Assembly (NCBI RefSeq): GCF_021869535.1
Contig: NW_026262679.1
Span: 82,271,143 to 82,335,142 of the forward strand
Direction of reading: 5' to 3'
Length of the DNA stretch: 64,000 bases
Source: Mytilus californianus
Taxonomy: Eukaryota > Mollusca > Bivalvia > Mytilida > Mytilidae
Positions within the stretch are counted from its first letter, which is position 1. Each line of letters opens with the position of its first letter. The position numbers and the translations under genes were made by a program. Below the pieces are notes generated by a model. That model saw only the letters and a list, made by a program, of their open reading frames with translations. It was not told where the DNA came from and did not search any database. This document shows positions 10,456-21,989 of this stretch, in pieces.

Positions 10456-12390
10456 ATGCGGTCGTATATTGGTATGACGTTGGCGTCGTCGTCGTCCGAA
10501 GACACATTCGTTTTCGCACTCTAACTTTAGTTTAAGTGAATGGATCTCTATGATATTTTACCATAAGGTTCAATACCACAAAAGGAAGGTTGGGATTGAT
10601 TTTGGGGGTTATGGTACCAACAGTTAAGGAATTAGGGGCCAAAAATCAGCATTTTTGTAACTTCCAGACATAACTTGTGTGTTAAGGTATGGATCTCTGA
10701 CATTGTACCACAAGGTTCCATATCACAAAGGGAATGCTGGGATTGATTTTTGGGGTAATTGCCTCCAAATTTTAGGAATTAGGGGCCAAAAAAGGGTAAA
10801 AAAACAAGCATTTTTCTAGTTTCATGACAATAACTTGTGTGTAAGTGTATGGATCTTTATGAAATTGTACTACATGGTTCAATATCACAAAGGGAAAGCT
10901 GGAATTGAGTTTGGGGGTAATTGCCCAAAAGTTTAGGAATAAGGGACCAAAAGGGGGCCAAAAATAAGCATTTTTCTAGTTTCCAGACAATAACTTGTGT
11001 TCAAGTTTATGGATCTCTCTGAAATTGCACTGCAAGGTACCATACCACAAAGGGAAGGCTGGGATTGATTTTGGGGATAATTGCCTCAAAATTTTAGGAA
11101 TTGGGGGCCAAAAAGGGGCAAAAAAACATGCATTTTTCTAGTTTCAGGACAATAACTTGTGTGTAAGTGTATGGATCTTTATGAAATTGTACTACAAGGT
11201 TTCATATCACAAAGGGAAAGCTGGGTTTGAGTTTGGGGGTAATTGCCCTAAACGTTTAGGAATTTGGGGCCAAAAAACAAGCATTTTTGTCGAGCCTTCG
11301 ACTTTTGTAGAAAAAGCAAGACATAGCGATCCTACATTCCGTCATCATCGGCAGCGGCGGCGTCCACAAATATTCACTCTGTGGCTAAAGTTTTTGAAAT
11401 TTTAATAAATTTCTTAAATCATTCTGGATTTCTACCAAACTTGGACAGAAGCTTGTTTATGATCATAAGATAATATTCAAAAGTAAATTTTGTAAAAAAA
11501 AATTCCATTTTTTCCGTATTTTACTTATAAATGGACTTAGTTTTTTCTGCCAGGAAACATTACATTCACTCTGTGGTTAAATTTTTTGAAATTTTAATAA
11601 CTTTCTTAAACTATCCTGGATTTTTACCAAACTTGGAAAGAAGCTTGTTTATGATCATAAGATAGTATCCAGAAGTAAATTTTGTAAAAAAAAAAATCCA
11701 TTTTTCCCGTATTTTACTTATAAATGGACTTAGTTTTTCTTCCAGTTAACATTACATACAGCCTGCAGTTTAAGTTTTTAAAACATTTATTAGATTCATA
11801 AACTATCCTGGATATTTACCAAACTTGGATAGAAGCTACTTACAATCAAAAGATAGTATAGAGAGGAATATTTTTATTAATTTTTTTCCTCATTTTTGTT
11901 GAGCCTGCGATTAACAGCAAAAGTAGACGAGACACTGGGTTCCACGGAACCCTTACGAATTTTTCTAGTTTCCAGACAATAACTTGTGTTCAAGTGTATG
12001 GATCTCTCTGAAATTGTACTGCAAGGTACCATACCACAAAGGGAAGGCTGGGATTGAGTTTGGGGGTGATGAATCATAAGGGGGTATAAAAAATTGGGGG
12101 GGGGGATTTTTTTTCATTTTTTTTTCTTTAAAATTTTCCTTTTAAATTGGTTATTTCTGATTTATATATAAAAGCAAATAATAATGATATGGTTTGAATA
12201 GGTAAATTAAAATTTTTTAAGTTCTTAGACCACATTCATTTTGTGTCAGAAACCTTTGCTGTGTCAAATATTTAATCACAATCCAAATTCAGTGCTGTAT
12301 CAAGCTTGAATGTGGTGTCCATACTTGCCCCACCTGTTCAGGGTTCGACCTCTGCGGTCGTATCAAGCTGCGCCCAGCTGAGCATTTTAT
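10456..12390 (+). mobile_element. H3 element, middle member of a triple nest
   Basis: Starts in the right arm of the H3 head hairpin (GCGGTCGTATATTGG). The body is repeats of about 140-200 bp around AATAACTTGTGTGTAAGTG. It ends with TGCGGTCGTATCAAGCTGCG and the small terminal hairpin GCTGCGCCCAGC. It is interrupted at 11289-11959 by another H5 copy. Confidence 0.75.
11289..11959 (+). mobile_element. H5 element, innermost, near complete
   Basis: Head GTCGAGCCTTCGACTTTTGT. The body contains three ~180-bp direct repeats (TTACCAAACTTGGA type). The tail has GTAGACGAGACACT followed by the terminal hairpin GGGTTCCACGGAACCC. It splits the H3 phrase GCATTTTT / CTAGTTTCCAG, which is intact in the other H3 repeats. 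Confidence 0.8.
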
Positions 12391-13607
12391 TCAAATTTTA
12401 ATAACTTTCTTAAAATATCCTGGATTTCTACAAAACTTGGACAGAAGCTTGTTTATGATTAAAAGCTAGTATCTAGAAGAAAATTTTGTTAAAATTTTGT
12501 TCCATTTTTTCCGTATTTTACTTATAAATGGACTTAGTTTTTTCCAGTTAACATTACATACAGTCTGCAGTTTAAGTTTTTAAAACATTTATTAGATTCA
12601 TAAACTATCCTGGATTTTTACCAAACTTGGACAGAAGCTACTTACAATCAAAAGATAGTATAGAGGGTAATATTTTTATTAATTTTTTTCCTCATTTTTG
12701 TTGAGCCTGCGATAATAATAACAGCAAAAGTAGGCGAGGCACTAGGTTCTGCGGAACATTTACAAATATTTTTTAAGAAAGCCACTTGTTTGAGGCAAGT
12801 CATTGGTCATTACAGGACTTTGACTTAAATCGTCATCAGTTCAAAAAGATTTATTAACCCTCAAAAAAATATTAGCTAAAAAGTCGAACTGTTTAATTCT
12901 TTTCATACAAACTGCTTTTTGGGTTGTTGAGGGACTTGGTTAAATGATAGGGTCAACCGGGTACCAGACACAGAGTAGGAAATGCTTTTTCTCCCAGAGC
13001 ACACCATTTCACTCTTAAAGTCTGTATTAGTGGATATTACTTCCTTACTAAGAAAATTTTATGGTTGTCATCACAATTTGGTTGACCATTATTCAATTTT
13101 CATTTCACAAATGGTTGTAGATATGCTCCCGTTGTCGTACCTCTAATCCGTTTTTCTTGTACTGGCTTTTACTTTTACAGCATTTCCGTTACCTTTGGAC
13201 ATTTCCACTTGTTTAAAGACAACTTTGAAATCATTGGTCAGATATGTACTGTTTGGTCCTCCCTTTGCAGAAAATCTACCATTGATTTGAAAACTAGAAA
13301 TCCCCCATAGATTAGGAAATTAAAAATTTGCCATAGATTAGGATTGTAAAAAATCTGCCATAGATTTGGGATGGCATGCCGTCATATTTTCCATAGATTA
13401 GGAATCTGCCATAGATCTGGTACCCACCATAGATTTGGTTCTTACAAAAAAAGGTCAATTCATAACACTTCTCATAATGAAAATTCACAAGAAAAAAGAT
13501 TTTACAGGTAGAAAAATGGTGAGGAATACCATGGGTATTGATTTTTTGCTGAGAAATGAAATTTTTTACTTTAAAAATATTATTAGTTCTCTTTAACTTC
13601 ATTACAG

Positions 13608-13787
13608 AAAAGAAAGTGCCAAACAGTAGCAGAAGATGTAAGAAAAACCCATCACAAATATATCACAGAACCGAGAAACCGTAGTATGTATGATCAGATA
13701 CTGAAAGAAACGGAAGGGATCAATGTTGTTTCATTAATTGCTGAGATAGAAATAACCCTGGGAGCAAATACCATGGTGCATTCAAAG
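13608..13787 (+). CDS. Vigilin-like KH-b exon, copy B
   Basis: 180 nt, phase 0 both ends, same splice sites as the copy at 7344. It differs from that copy at two positions that I can see (a GAT for GAA codon, and an AAG for GAG final codon). It follows the KH-a exon at 8487 in the correct vigilin order and matching phase, so the two could be spliced together. The GXXG loop is lost in the same way (EPRN), so the loss predates the duplication. Confidence 0.65.
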
Positions 13788-13883
13788 GTAAGCTATTCAT
13801 AGAGAGGTCATCTTAGAAAGAAATGCTATGAGAATATGTAATTGCTGGAGAGAAAATGGTTCATTATTTTTGCTATAAGATAA

Positions 13884-14345
13884 GGCCAAAAAAAAATATA
13901 TGTCTGTTTACGGTTACCCGACCGACCCTACTTTTGAGCGCCGACCCTTAGTCATTTTATTTCCGTCGTAAAGTGAAAAATAAACTGAACTCGTGTCAAG
14001 TGAAGTTAGTGTTGCCAATAATATAAATCAATTGCCTGATACATCCCAATGCTCACAATCGTGAATATGATAGCTGTTTTAATGAAATTTGCTACTCGTG
14101 TGATGAAATAAACACCTTGCCGCCATTTTTTTCCAACCAATAACCAAGGGAAATAATCCAATCATTAAAAATATGGGTAAACTCGGCCCATGATCAACTT
14201 GGACCATGACAAGACGAGACCGCATGACTCAAAATCATGTCAGAAAAAATAAAATGAAAAAATAAAATAAAATGGAAATACCGACCTACCTACCCTATTT
14301 TTTTAAAGTATGTAACCTTAAACAGACATATATTTTTTTTTGGCC
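13884..14345. mobile_element. 462-bp MITE, PIF/Harbinger-type
   Basis: 34-bp terminal inverted repeats with one mismatch, beginning GGCCAAAAAAAAATATATGT on both strands. A 3-bp TAA duplication flanks it (13881-13883 and 14346-14348). The orthologous empty site is visible in copy A at 7617-7619 (AGATAAGTCG). No transposase. A TAA target duplication fits the TWA preference of PIF/Harbinger elements. Confidence 0.9.
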
Positions 14346-15216
14346 TAAGTCGAATGTTTTCAAGATTGGAAAATGTCTTAAAAGATACTCTGTCAATGTC
14401 ATTGACACAGAAAACACAAATGGTATTCAGAAATCATCAAGGCTGTCTGATTTAAATGTTGAGCACTTTGCTAAGGGCTGGTCCAGAGATAAATGTATCA
14501 TGGGGGATATGAGGTACTTTTTAAAAGCATTTTGCATCGTGTACATGCCTTTTTGTTTACTGACAGTCAGGTGAAATAGAGTGCACACATTTTTCATTTT
14601 ATATATTATTTCTTTCAAGATCGAGTAAAAGTATGTTTTTGGTTGAAATTTGTATAGAAAATTGAGTGACTTCGATGGAAAATTACCCAAACATAACATT
14701 AAAAGTGATTGTAATTTTAAAAGTTTGTAATCACTATACATCAGTGTTTTCAATAAGAGCCTGCAACCATCTAAATCCGCCTTCTATTGCGTGTATTGTG
14801 CCTGCAATTAATTTATTGACAAAAATATGACATATATGCACTTTGTGTGTTCAGGATCTGTCGTACATCTTTTTTCTACTAACTGGTTCCGAATTGTCGG
14901 CCAAATTCGTAAATAATACAAAAGTAGATGTAAACCAGTTTCAAATATTTTGAGCTTTTGAAACAAAGCGATTAAATCTGTAAAACTGGAGATTGATGTT
15001 GACGAGGGTATTTTAGACATTACATTTTTATCCATTTTTTTGCATTTATCATGTTTGTCTATTATCTTAAACTATAAAAGATAAAAAGACACTAAATATA
15101 GTAGAAATGATCAGCAAGAAGAGATCTACAAATGATTTTAGGCCTCTAGTTTTATATAGTTTTTAAAATAACTAATTTAGCTTCAGCTTTTCTTTAATTT
15201 AGACTTTATTTTTTAG

Positions 15217-15432
15217 GGGAATCTTTCCCTTGAGAGACTACAGGTGCCAAAAAAATATCATCCCTACATATGTGGACCAAAAAATGAAAACATTCACAGA
15301 CTGATGAAAGAGACATGTGCCAAAATTAAAGTACCCCCACAGAGTGTAATGAAAGATGAGATCGTTATATCAGGTGATAAAGATGGTGTGGCTAAATGCA
15401 AAGATGAAATTATGAGAATTTATATGGATAAG
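15217..15432 (+). CDS. Vigilin-like KH-a exon, copy B
   Basis: 216 nt, phase 0. By eye it is identical at the nucleotide level to 8487-8702, with the same acceptor and donor. It lies 3' of KH-b (13608) and 5' of KH-b copy C (20353). A transcript through the array would therefore alternate KH-a and KH-b. No damage is seen in the KH fold. Confidence 0.8.
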
Positions 15433-17004
15433 GTAAATATACATTTAATTAGATATTTGAATTCTCACAATATAATTTGGTTTTGATTTGTAGTTTGGTT
15501 TAAGTGTCAAAAGTGTCACTTTAATAACTGTAAGGCCACAGTTTTTAAGATATCAATATGAATTTGTTTTGTAGATCTGACACAAATATTCAAGTTTTTT
15601 GCAGTATATCTTAACCTTGACATCATATAAAAGTACATGTAGTTAAGGTCATGACATGTTATTGACACAATTTTTGTCTCACCTTTTCGTCGTGGAAAGC
15701 ATGACGGATTACTTTTACGGTGACAGCTGCGGCATTGTAGGCGTCAACAATTGTTAAGTTTTCTGCTTAAGTCAGTTTGATAGGAACTACTTGTGTTAGA
15801 TCATTGATATTTAATATAAAGATTCAGTACATATCAGTTTGATGACTATTTTGGAGGCACTGACCTAAGGGTCCAGAAACGGTTATATTTGCCAGTCATC
15901 ATCCTTAACTGAAAGCTATTTGTCCTAAAAGAAAGATTGGGATTTAGGACAAATCAATTTTTTACAGAAATTAAATCATTTCATTTGAGATCAGGATTTC
16001 TTTATCACCATTTTGCAATTGTTTTTGTTTTGTTATCCCTTTCCTGAAATAAAACTGCCACTCTGGTATAGTATGATAATCCTGAGGGCCCTCCCAATAA
16101 CCATATTAATGCCTCTGGGAAATTTCAAAAGAAACTTTAGCAATGTCTGAGAAATTTAACATTTTGAGTCATTAAATTCATTTCAGTTTTAAACTGTTGC
16201 ATTCAATTAACTGTTCTAGGACATTTTTAGAAAAACAGGTCAGAAAATTCATGAAGTAAATGCGACGAAACAGTCAAAACCAGTTTGTTGATACTACAAT
16301 TAATCTAGGGTGAATAATTTTGACAGTTTGAAAAAGGGGCCCAACTTCATCTCAAATGACCAAAATTTAAAAAAAGAATCTGGATTCTTGTCAGACTGAC
16401 CCCTTGGACATGGTACAGTGATCGAATAATTAATTAGCAGTTTTCTGCTTTGATAGGATCTTTACTTTTTAAAACCGAAAGTGAAGTTATTGACAGCGTA
16501 ATTTTGCACGAATAAACAGTCAAAGGCAGATATTAGTACGCTGATGTTGCACACTTCAAATGATGCACTGTCAATTTAACAGGTAACGCCAGAACATCGA
16601 ATTTATATAAAAAATCAAGTTGAATATCGTTCTTGTGTCAATCATAATTTATATGATGCCCAGCTGATTACTATGGTTGCCTTTTGTTATTAAGTCTTAA
16701 GGGATTAAAATCGGGATAAGACACAAAAAAATGTCTGGCTGGCTCAAATATTTTTTGGAAGCCCTGCTCAAAAAGTACTTTTTGTAAGTACACAATTTTT
16801 TCACAGAGTTTAGTTTGATTATAATATTTTTTAAATTAATATTTTCCACTTGTATCACATGTTTTGGAAATAATTCCCGAACGAGATTTCAACGAGACTG
16901 AAACATCAGAAGAATACATCCTTAAGTTAGATTGATGGGAACTACTTACAATGATATTTTGAATAAAGTTATAATTATATTACTGCCTGTACATCTCAGT
17001 TTGT

Positions 17005-19214
17005 CGGGGTAAAATGCAGTTTTTGGCTTATATCTAAAAAACCAAAAGAGTTGGAACAAATCTGACGTGGGGTAAAAGTGTTCATTAGGTGAAGTTCTGT
17101 CAGCCCTGAAATTTTCAGATGAATCTAAGAACCCATTGTTGGGTTGCTGCCACTAAATTGGTAATTTTAAGGAAATTTTGCAGTTTTTAGCTCACCTGGC
17201 CCAGAGGGCCAAGTGAGCTTTTCTCATCACTTGGCGTCCGTCGTCTGTCGTCGTCGTCGTTAGCTTTTTACAAAAATCTTCTCCTCTGAAACCACTGGGC
17301 CAAATTTAACCAATATTGGCCACAATCATCATTAGGGTATCTAGTTTAAAAAAATGTGTCCGATGACCCCGCCAACCAACCAAGATGGCCTCTATGGCTT
17401 AAAATAGAACATAGGGGTAAAATGTAGATTTTGGCTTATATCTCTGAAACCAAAGCATTTAGAGTAAATTTGACAGGTTAAAACTGATTATCAGGTCAAG
17501 ATCTATCTGCCCTGAAAATTTCAGACAAATCTGACAACCTGTTTTTGGGTTGCTGCCCCTGAATTGGTAATTTTAAGGAAATTTTGCAGTTTTTGGTTAT
17601 TATCTTGAATATTATTATAGATAGAGATAAACTGTAAACAGCAATAATGTTCAGCAAAGTAAGATCTACAAATAAGTTGTCATGACTAAAATTGTCAGCC
17701 GACCCCTTTAGGAGTTATTGCCCTTAATAGTCAATTTTTAACAATTTTTCGTAAATTTTTGTAATCTTTTACAAAAATCTTCTTCTCTGAAACTACTGAG
17801 ACAAATTTAACCATCCTTGGCCATAATCATTATTAGGGTATCTAGTTTAAAAAAATTGTCGGATGACCACGCCTTCTAACCATCATGGCCAACTTGGTTA
17901 AAAATAGAACATAGGGGTAAAATGCAGTTTTTAATTTATATCTCTGAAACTAAAGCATTTAGAGCAAATCTGACAGGTGGCAAAATTGTTCATCAGATTT
18001 AGATTTATCTGCCCTGAAATTTTCAGACGAATCCAACAATCCATTGTTGGGTTGCTGCCCCTGAGTTAGTAATTTTACAAAAATTTTGCAGTTTTTTGTT
18101 ATTATCTTAGATATCATTATAATATCGAATATCTAATACTATTAATTATGATTTTAACCTTATTTTACATGATTACTAAAGCATCAGTAAATACAGGTGA
18201 GCGACACAGGCTCTTGAGAGCCTCTAGTTGGTTATTATCTTGAATAGTATTAATGATAAAGATAAACTGTAAACAGCAAATATGTTCAGCAAAGTAAGAT
18301 CTACAAATGAGTTTGTATGACCAAAATTGTCAATAGACCCCTTAAGGAGTATTGCCCTTTGAGGACAATTTTACACAATTTGTTTATCATGTTTTCTAAC
18401 TTCAAAAAATCTTCTCCTCTGAAACTACTAAACCAATTCCAACAAAACTTAAGCTGAATGATCCTTAGGGTATCTAGAATAAAGTTTGTGTTTTATTTTT
18501 TGTTTCGTCAAAAAACATGGCCACCATGGCTAAAATTAGAACATAGGGGTAAAATGCAGTTTTTGGCTAATATATCTCAAACACTTAAGCAATTAGAGCA
18601 AATCTGATGAGAGTTTAAAATGTTCATTAGGCCAAGTTCTATCAGCCATGAAATTTTCAGACGAATCTAACAGTCCATTGTTGGGTTGCTGCCACTAAAT
18701 TGGTAATTTTTAGGAATTTTGCAGTTTTTGGTTATTATCTTGAATATTATTAATGATAAAGATAAACTGTGAACAGCAAAAATGTTCAGCCAATTAAGAT
18801 CTACAAATAAGTTAATATGACCAAAATTGTCAAATGTGTCCTTAAGGAGTTAATGCCCTTTAAAGACAATTTTTCACAATTTGTTCATCTAGTTTGCTTA
18901 CTTTAAAAAATCTTCTTCTTTGAAACTACTGAATCAATTTCAGCCAAACTTGGCCTGAATGAGTTTCAGAGTATCTAGTATAAATTTTGTATTTTATTTT
19001 CTTGTATGTCAAGAAACATAGTCACTATGGCTAAAATAGAACATAGGGGTAAAATGTATTTCTTTGCTTTTGAAGAAAATATGACAGATTCAAAGAACAT
19101 CTCAATGGAATTTTTAAGCCATTCATTAATATAAATTAAAAAGCAAAAATAATCATTGATGAAAGATTTAAGCAAAAAATTACAGGTGAGCGATGCAGGC
19201 TCTTGAGAGCCTAT
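17005..19214 (+). mobile_element. H1 element, 5' truncated, hosting another H1
   Basis: Begins inside an H1 internal repeat (GGGTAAAATGCAGTTTTTGG). It is interrupted at 17189-18229, resumes with TTATCTTGAATAGTATTAAT, and ends with CAGGTGAGCGATGCAGG and the terminal hairpin GGCTCTTGAGAGCC at ~19200. Confidence 0.75.
17189..18229 (+). mobile_element. H1 element, complete, inserted in another H1
   Basis: Head hairpin AGCTCACCTGGCCC..GGGCCAAGTGAGCT at 17189-17219. Two ~490-bp internal repeats. Tail CAGGTGAGCGACACAGG plus GCTCTTGAGAGC. It splits the host phrase GCAGTTTTT / GGTTATTATC in a T tract, and no target duplication longer than T residues is visible. Confidence 0.8.
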
Positions 19215-19499
19215 TGTTTGCTTTTCTTTCATAATTTTTTTATGCTATACTGTTTTCTTGTTATTTTTTTTATATCAATGGTACTCTTCAAATTTGTTTT
19301 AAACATAATCTACAGCATTTTTCAGCTACATTTCAGCTACTACCTGTACTATTGTAGCAAAAAATCTTTTTTTGAGATTTGGAAACTAAAAAAAAACTGT
19401 TATAGAATTCTAATAACTATTTACATTATGTAATTTCTCCAACAGTGCAGTTATTCCACATAAATATAGCTGAATTCTCCAACAGTGCACTGTTGGAGA

Positions 19500-20875
19500 A
19501 ATTATAATTTTTTAAGAAAGCCACTTGTTTGAGGCAAGTCATTGGTGAGTCAATACAGGACTTTGACTTAAATCGTCATCAGTTCAAAAAGATTTATTAA
19601 CCCTCAAAAAAATATTAGCTTAAAAGTCGAACTGTTTAATTCTTTTCATACAAACTGCTTTTTGGGTTGTTAAAGGACTTGTTTAAATGATAGGGTCAAC
19701 CAGGTACCAGGCACACAGTAGGAAATGCTTATTCTCCCGGAGCACACCATTTCCCTCCTAAAGTCTGTATAAGTGTATATCACTTCCTTACTAAGAAAAT
19801 TTTATGATTGTCATCACGATTTGGTTGACCATTATTCAATGTTCATTTCACAAATGGTTGTAGATATGCTCCCGTTGTCATACCTCTAATCTGTTTTTCT
19901 TGTACTGGCTTTTACTTAACAGCAGCTTTTCCGTTACCTTTGGACATTTCCACTTGTTTAAAGGCAACTTTGAAATCGTTGGTCAGATATGTACTGTTTG
20001 GTCCTCCATTTGCAGAAAATCTGCCATTGATTTGAAAACTAGAAATCCGCCATAGATTAGGAAACTAAAAATTTGCCATAGATTAGGATTCTAAATAATC
20101 TGCCATAGATTTGGGATAGCATGCCGTCATATTTACCATAGATTAGGAATCTGCCATAGATCTGGTACCCACCATAGATTTGGTTCTTACAAAAAAAGGT
20201 CAATTCATAACACTTCTCATAATGAAAATTCACAAGAAAAAAGATTTTACAGGTAGAAAAATGGTGAGGAATACTATGGGTATTGATTTTTTGTTGAAAA
20301 ATGATGTTTTTTACTTTAAAAATATTATTAGTTCTCTGTTACTTCATTACAGAAAAGAAAGTGCCAAACAGTAGCAGTAGAAGTAAGAAAAACCCATCAC
20401 AAAAATATCATAGAACCGAGAAACCGTAGTATTGATGATCAGATACTAAAAGAAACGGAAGGGATCAATGTTGTTTCCTTTATTGATGAGCGAGAATTAG
20501 CTATAACCCTCATGGTGCATTCAAAGGTAAGCTATTCATAGAGAGGTTATCTTAGAAAGAAATGACAGTCAGGTGATATAGAGTGCACACATTTTTCATT
20601 CTATATATTATTTCTTTCAAGATCGAGTAAAAGTATGTTTTTGCTTGAAATTTGTATAGAAAATTAAGTGACTTTGATGGAAAATTCCTCAAACATAACA
20701 TTTAAAGTGATTGTAATTTTAAAAATTTGTAATCACTATACATCAGTATTTTCAATAAGAGCCGGCAACCATCAAAATCCACCTTCTATTGTGTGTATTG
20801 TGGCGGCAATTAATTTATTGACAAAAATATGACATGCACTTTTCGTGTGTTCAGGATCTGTCATACATCTTTTTT
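19500..20875 (+). repeat. Tandem unit, copy C (partial, internally deleted)
   Basis: Shares 19510-20565 with copy B, then skips the sequence equivalent to 7565-7825 of copy A. It matches again to ~20875 (up to CATACATCTTTTTTCTTCT) and then stops before the KH-a exon. It is more diverged from B than A is. Confidence 0.85.
20353..20526 (+). CDS. Vigilin-like KH-b exon, copy C
   Basis: 174 nt, 58 codons, phase 0. Same acceptor and GTAAGC donor as the other two copies, but with codon-level indels that keep the frame: the end reads ERELAITLMVHSK where A has EIEITLGANTMVHSE. The GXXG position reads IIEPRN. That the frame survives indels hints at either selection or chance. It follows KH-a copy B in vigilin order. 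Confidence 0.6.
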
Positions 20876-20886
20876 CTTCTGACTCA

Positions 20887-20994
20887 AAGATAGATTTATC
20901 TAGTGAGAATGCTGAATCTGATGTTATGGTAATGCCTGACAAGAAACCAAATGTTGAAAAGGCTAAGATTAAAGATATTCAGAAAGATTTGTTG
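20887..20994 (+). pseudogene. Vigilin-like KH-e second half, displaced fragment
   Basis: The + frame starting AAG ATA GAT reads KIDLSSENAESDVMVMPDKK, then NVEKAKIKDIQKDLL. It aligns with the C-terminal half of a central vigilin KH domain (KIDLPAENSNSET and IQKDL in human). A pyrimidine-rich tract and CAAAG precede it, but no clean CAG acceptor; the frame stays open to a TAG near 21019. In vigilin this segment belongs after KH-d, yet here it precedes KH-d by 1 kb. A displaced, probably non-functional exon piece. Confidence 0.7.
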
Positions 20995-21034
20995 CGTACA
21001 AGTTTATTATATCAAATATAGATAAAAATATAAG

Positions 21035-21095
21035 ACAGAAAAATCTGATGTTATAATGACTAGCAAGAAACCTGGCAAATGTTAAAAAGTCTACA
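21035..21095 (+). pseudogene. Decayed second copy of the KH-e fragment
   Basis: The segment containing AAATCTGATGTTATAATGAC and AGCAAGAAACCTGGCAAATG is a recognisable but damaged repeat of 20915-20975, with small deletions and an in-frame stop. It shows local tandem duplication of the KH-e exon before decay. Confidence 0.55.
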
Positions 21096-21126
21096 AAAGT
21101 GATTTTACATGTAATATGGTATAATT

Positions 21127-21770
21127 GTCTCGCCTTGACAGAGTCAAAAAGCGAGACATAGGTATGCTGTTTCCAGCGGTGGTGTCAACAATGTATTAGT
21201 TTGTGATTAGGTCTAGTTTATGGTGAACCACTAGTGGTAGGTCATGATATTTGGTATGCAGTTGTATTAGCATTGGCACATCTTATTACCATGGAGATTA
21301 TTTGGCCCTGCCCCCTCAGTCATGGTTTATTGACTTTGAAACTTTGCTTAGTTTACATGTATTAGTTTGTGATTAGGTCAGTTTATGGGGAACCACTAGT
21401 GGTAGGTCAATCATATTTGGTATGCAGTTGTATAAGCATTGGCATATCTCATTTCCATGGAGATTATTTGCCCCTCTCCCTTCAGTCATGGTCTATTGAC
21501 TTTGAAACTTTTGCTTAGTTTACAAGTTAATGTTTGTGTTTAGGTTTCTTTAAAGGGAACGACTTATGAAAAGTCAATGGTATTTGGTATGCAGTTGTAT
21601 TAGCATTGGCACATTTCATTTCCATGGACATTGCTTAGCCCTGTACCTTTAGTCATGGTTCATTGACTTTGAATATTTGCATAACTTGCATGTTAAAGTA
21701 TTAATTTAATTTCAACATTTGCATTATCAAAATAACAAATAGGCGAGACATATCTCTGTGTTCACAGTTT
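21127..21770 (+). mobile_element. H4 element, complete
   Basis: Head hairpin GTCTCGCC...GCGAGAC (21127-21157). Three to four ~190-bp internal repeats (GGTATGCAGTTGTAT, TCAGTCATGGT). Tail GGCGAGACATATCTCTGTGT. Head GTCTCGCC and tail GGCGAGAC are exact inverted complements. It separates the KH-e fragments from the KH-d pseudo-exon. Confidence 0.75.
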
Positions 21771-21989
21771 ATTATATCTGAGCAATCTTGTTCCCTTGTA
21801 CCTTGAATAGATAAAATATGTGCAATGTGGGGGACATTGGAACTCTGTTCTTTTATAATGTTAGCTTATAAATTTTAAAAACATTTGATGGAGAACAGAA
21901 AATTTTGTATGATCATGTTTTCAGGTTGAAATTGTTCTTTGTGTTGTTTTTTCCCCCCATCTTATTTTCATATCCCTGTCTTACTTCAG

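Larger units (their letters stand above)
10361..12767 (+). mobile_element. H5 element, outer member of a triple nest
   Basis: The head GTCGAGCCTGCGACTTTTGT is at 10361. The body resumes at ~12391 after an H3 insertion, and the tail contains TAGGCGAGGCACTAGGTTCT (~12730). Bases 10361-10455 plus 12391-12767 form one interrupted H5 copy. It sits after an oligo-T tract (GTCTTTTTTT). Confidence 0.7.
12768..17005 (+). repeat. Tandem unit, copy B
   Basis: Near-identical to copy A over 13041-17005. It shares a further upstream segment with copy C (12768-13040 versus 19510-19785). It contains a MITE absent from A. It ends abruptly at ~17005 in GTTTGTCG, fused to the middle of an H1 element, which marks a rearrangement breakpoint. 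Confidence 0.9.
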
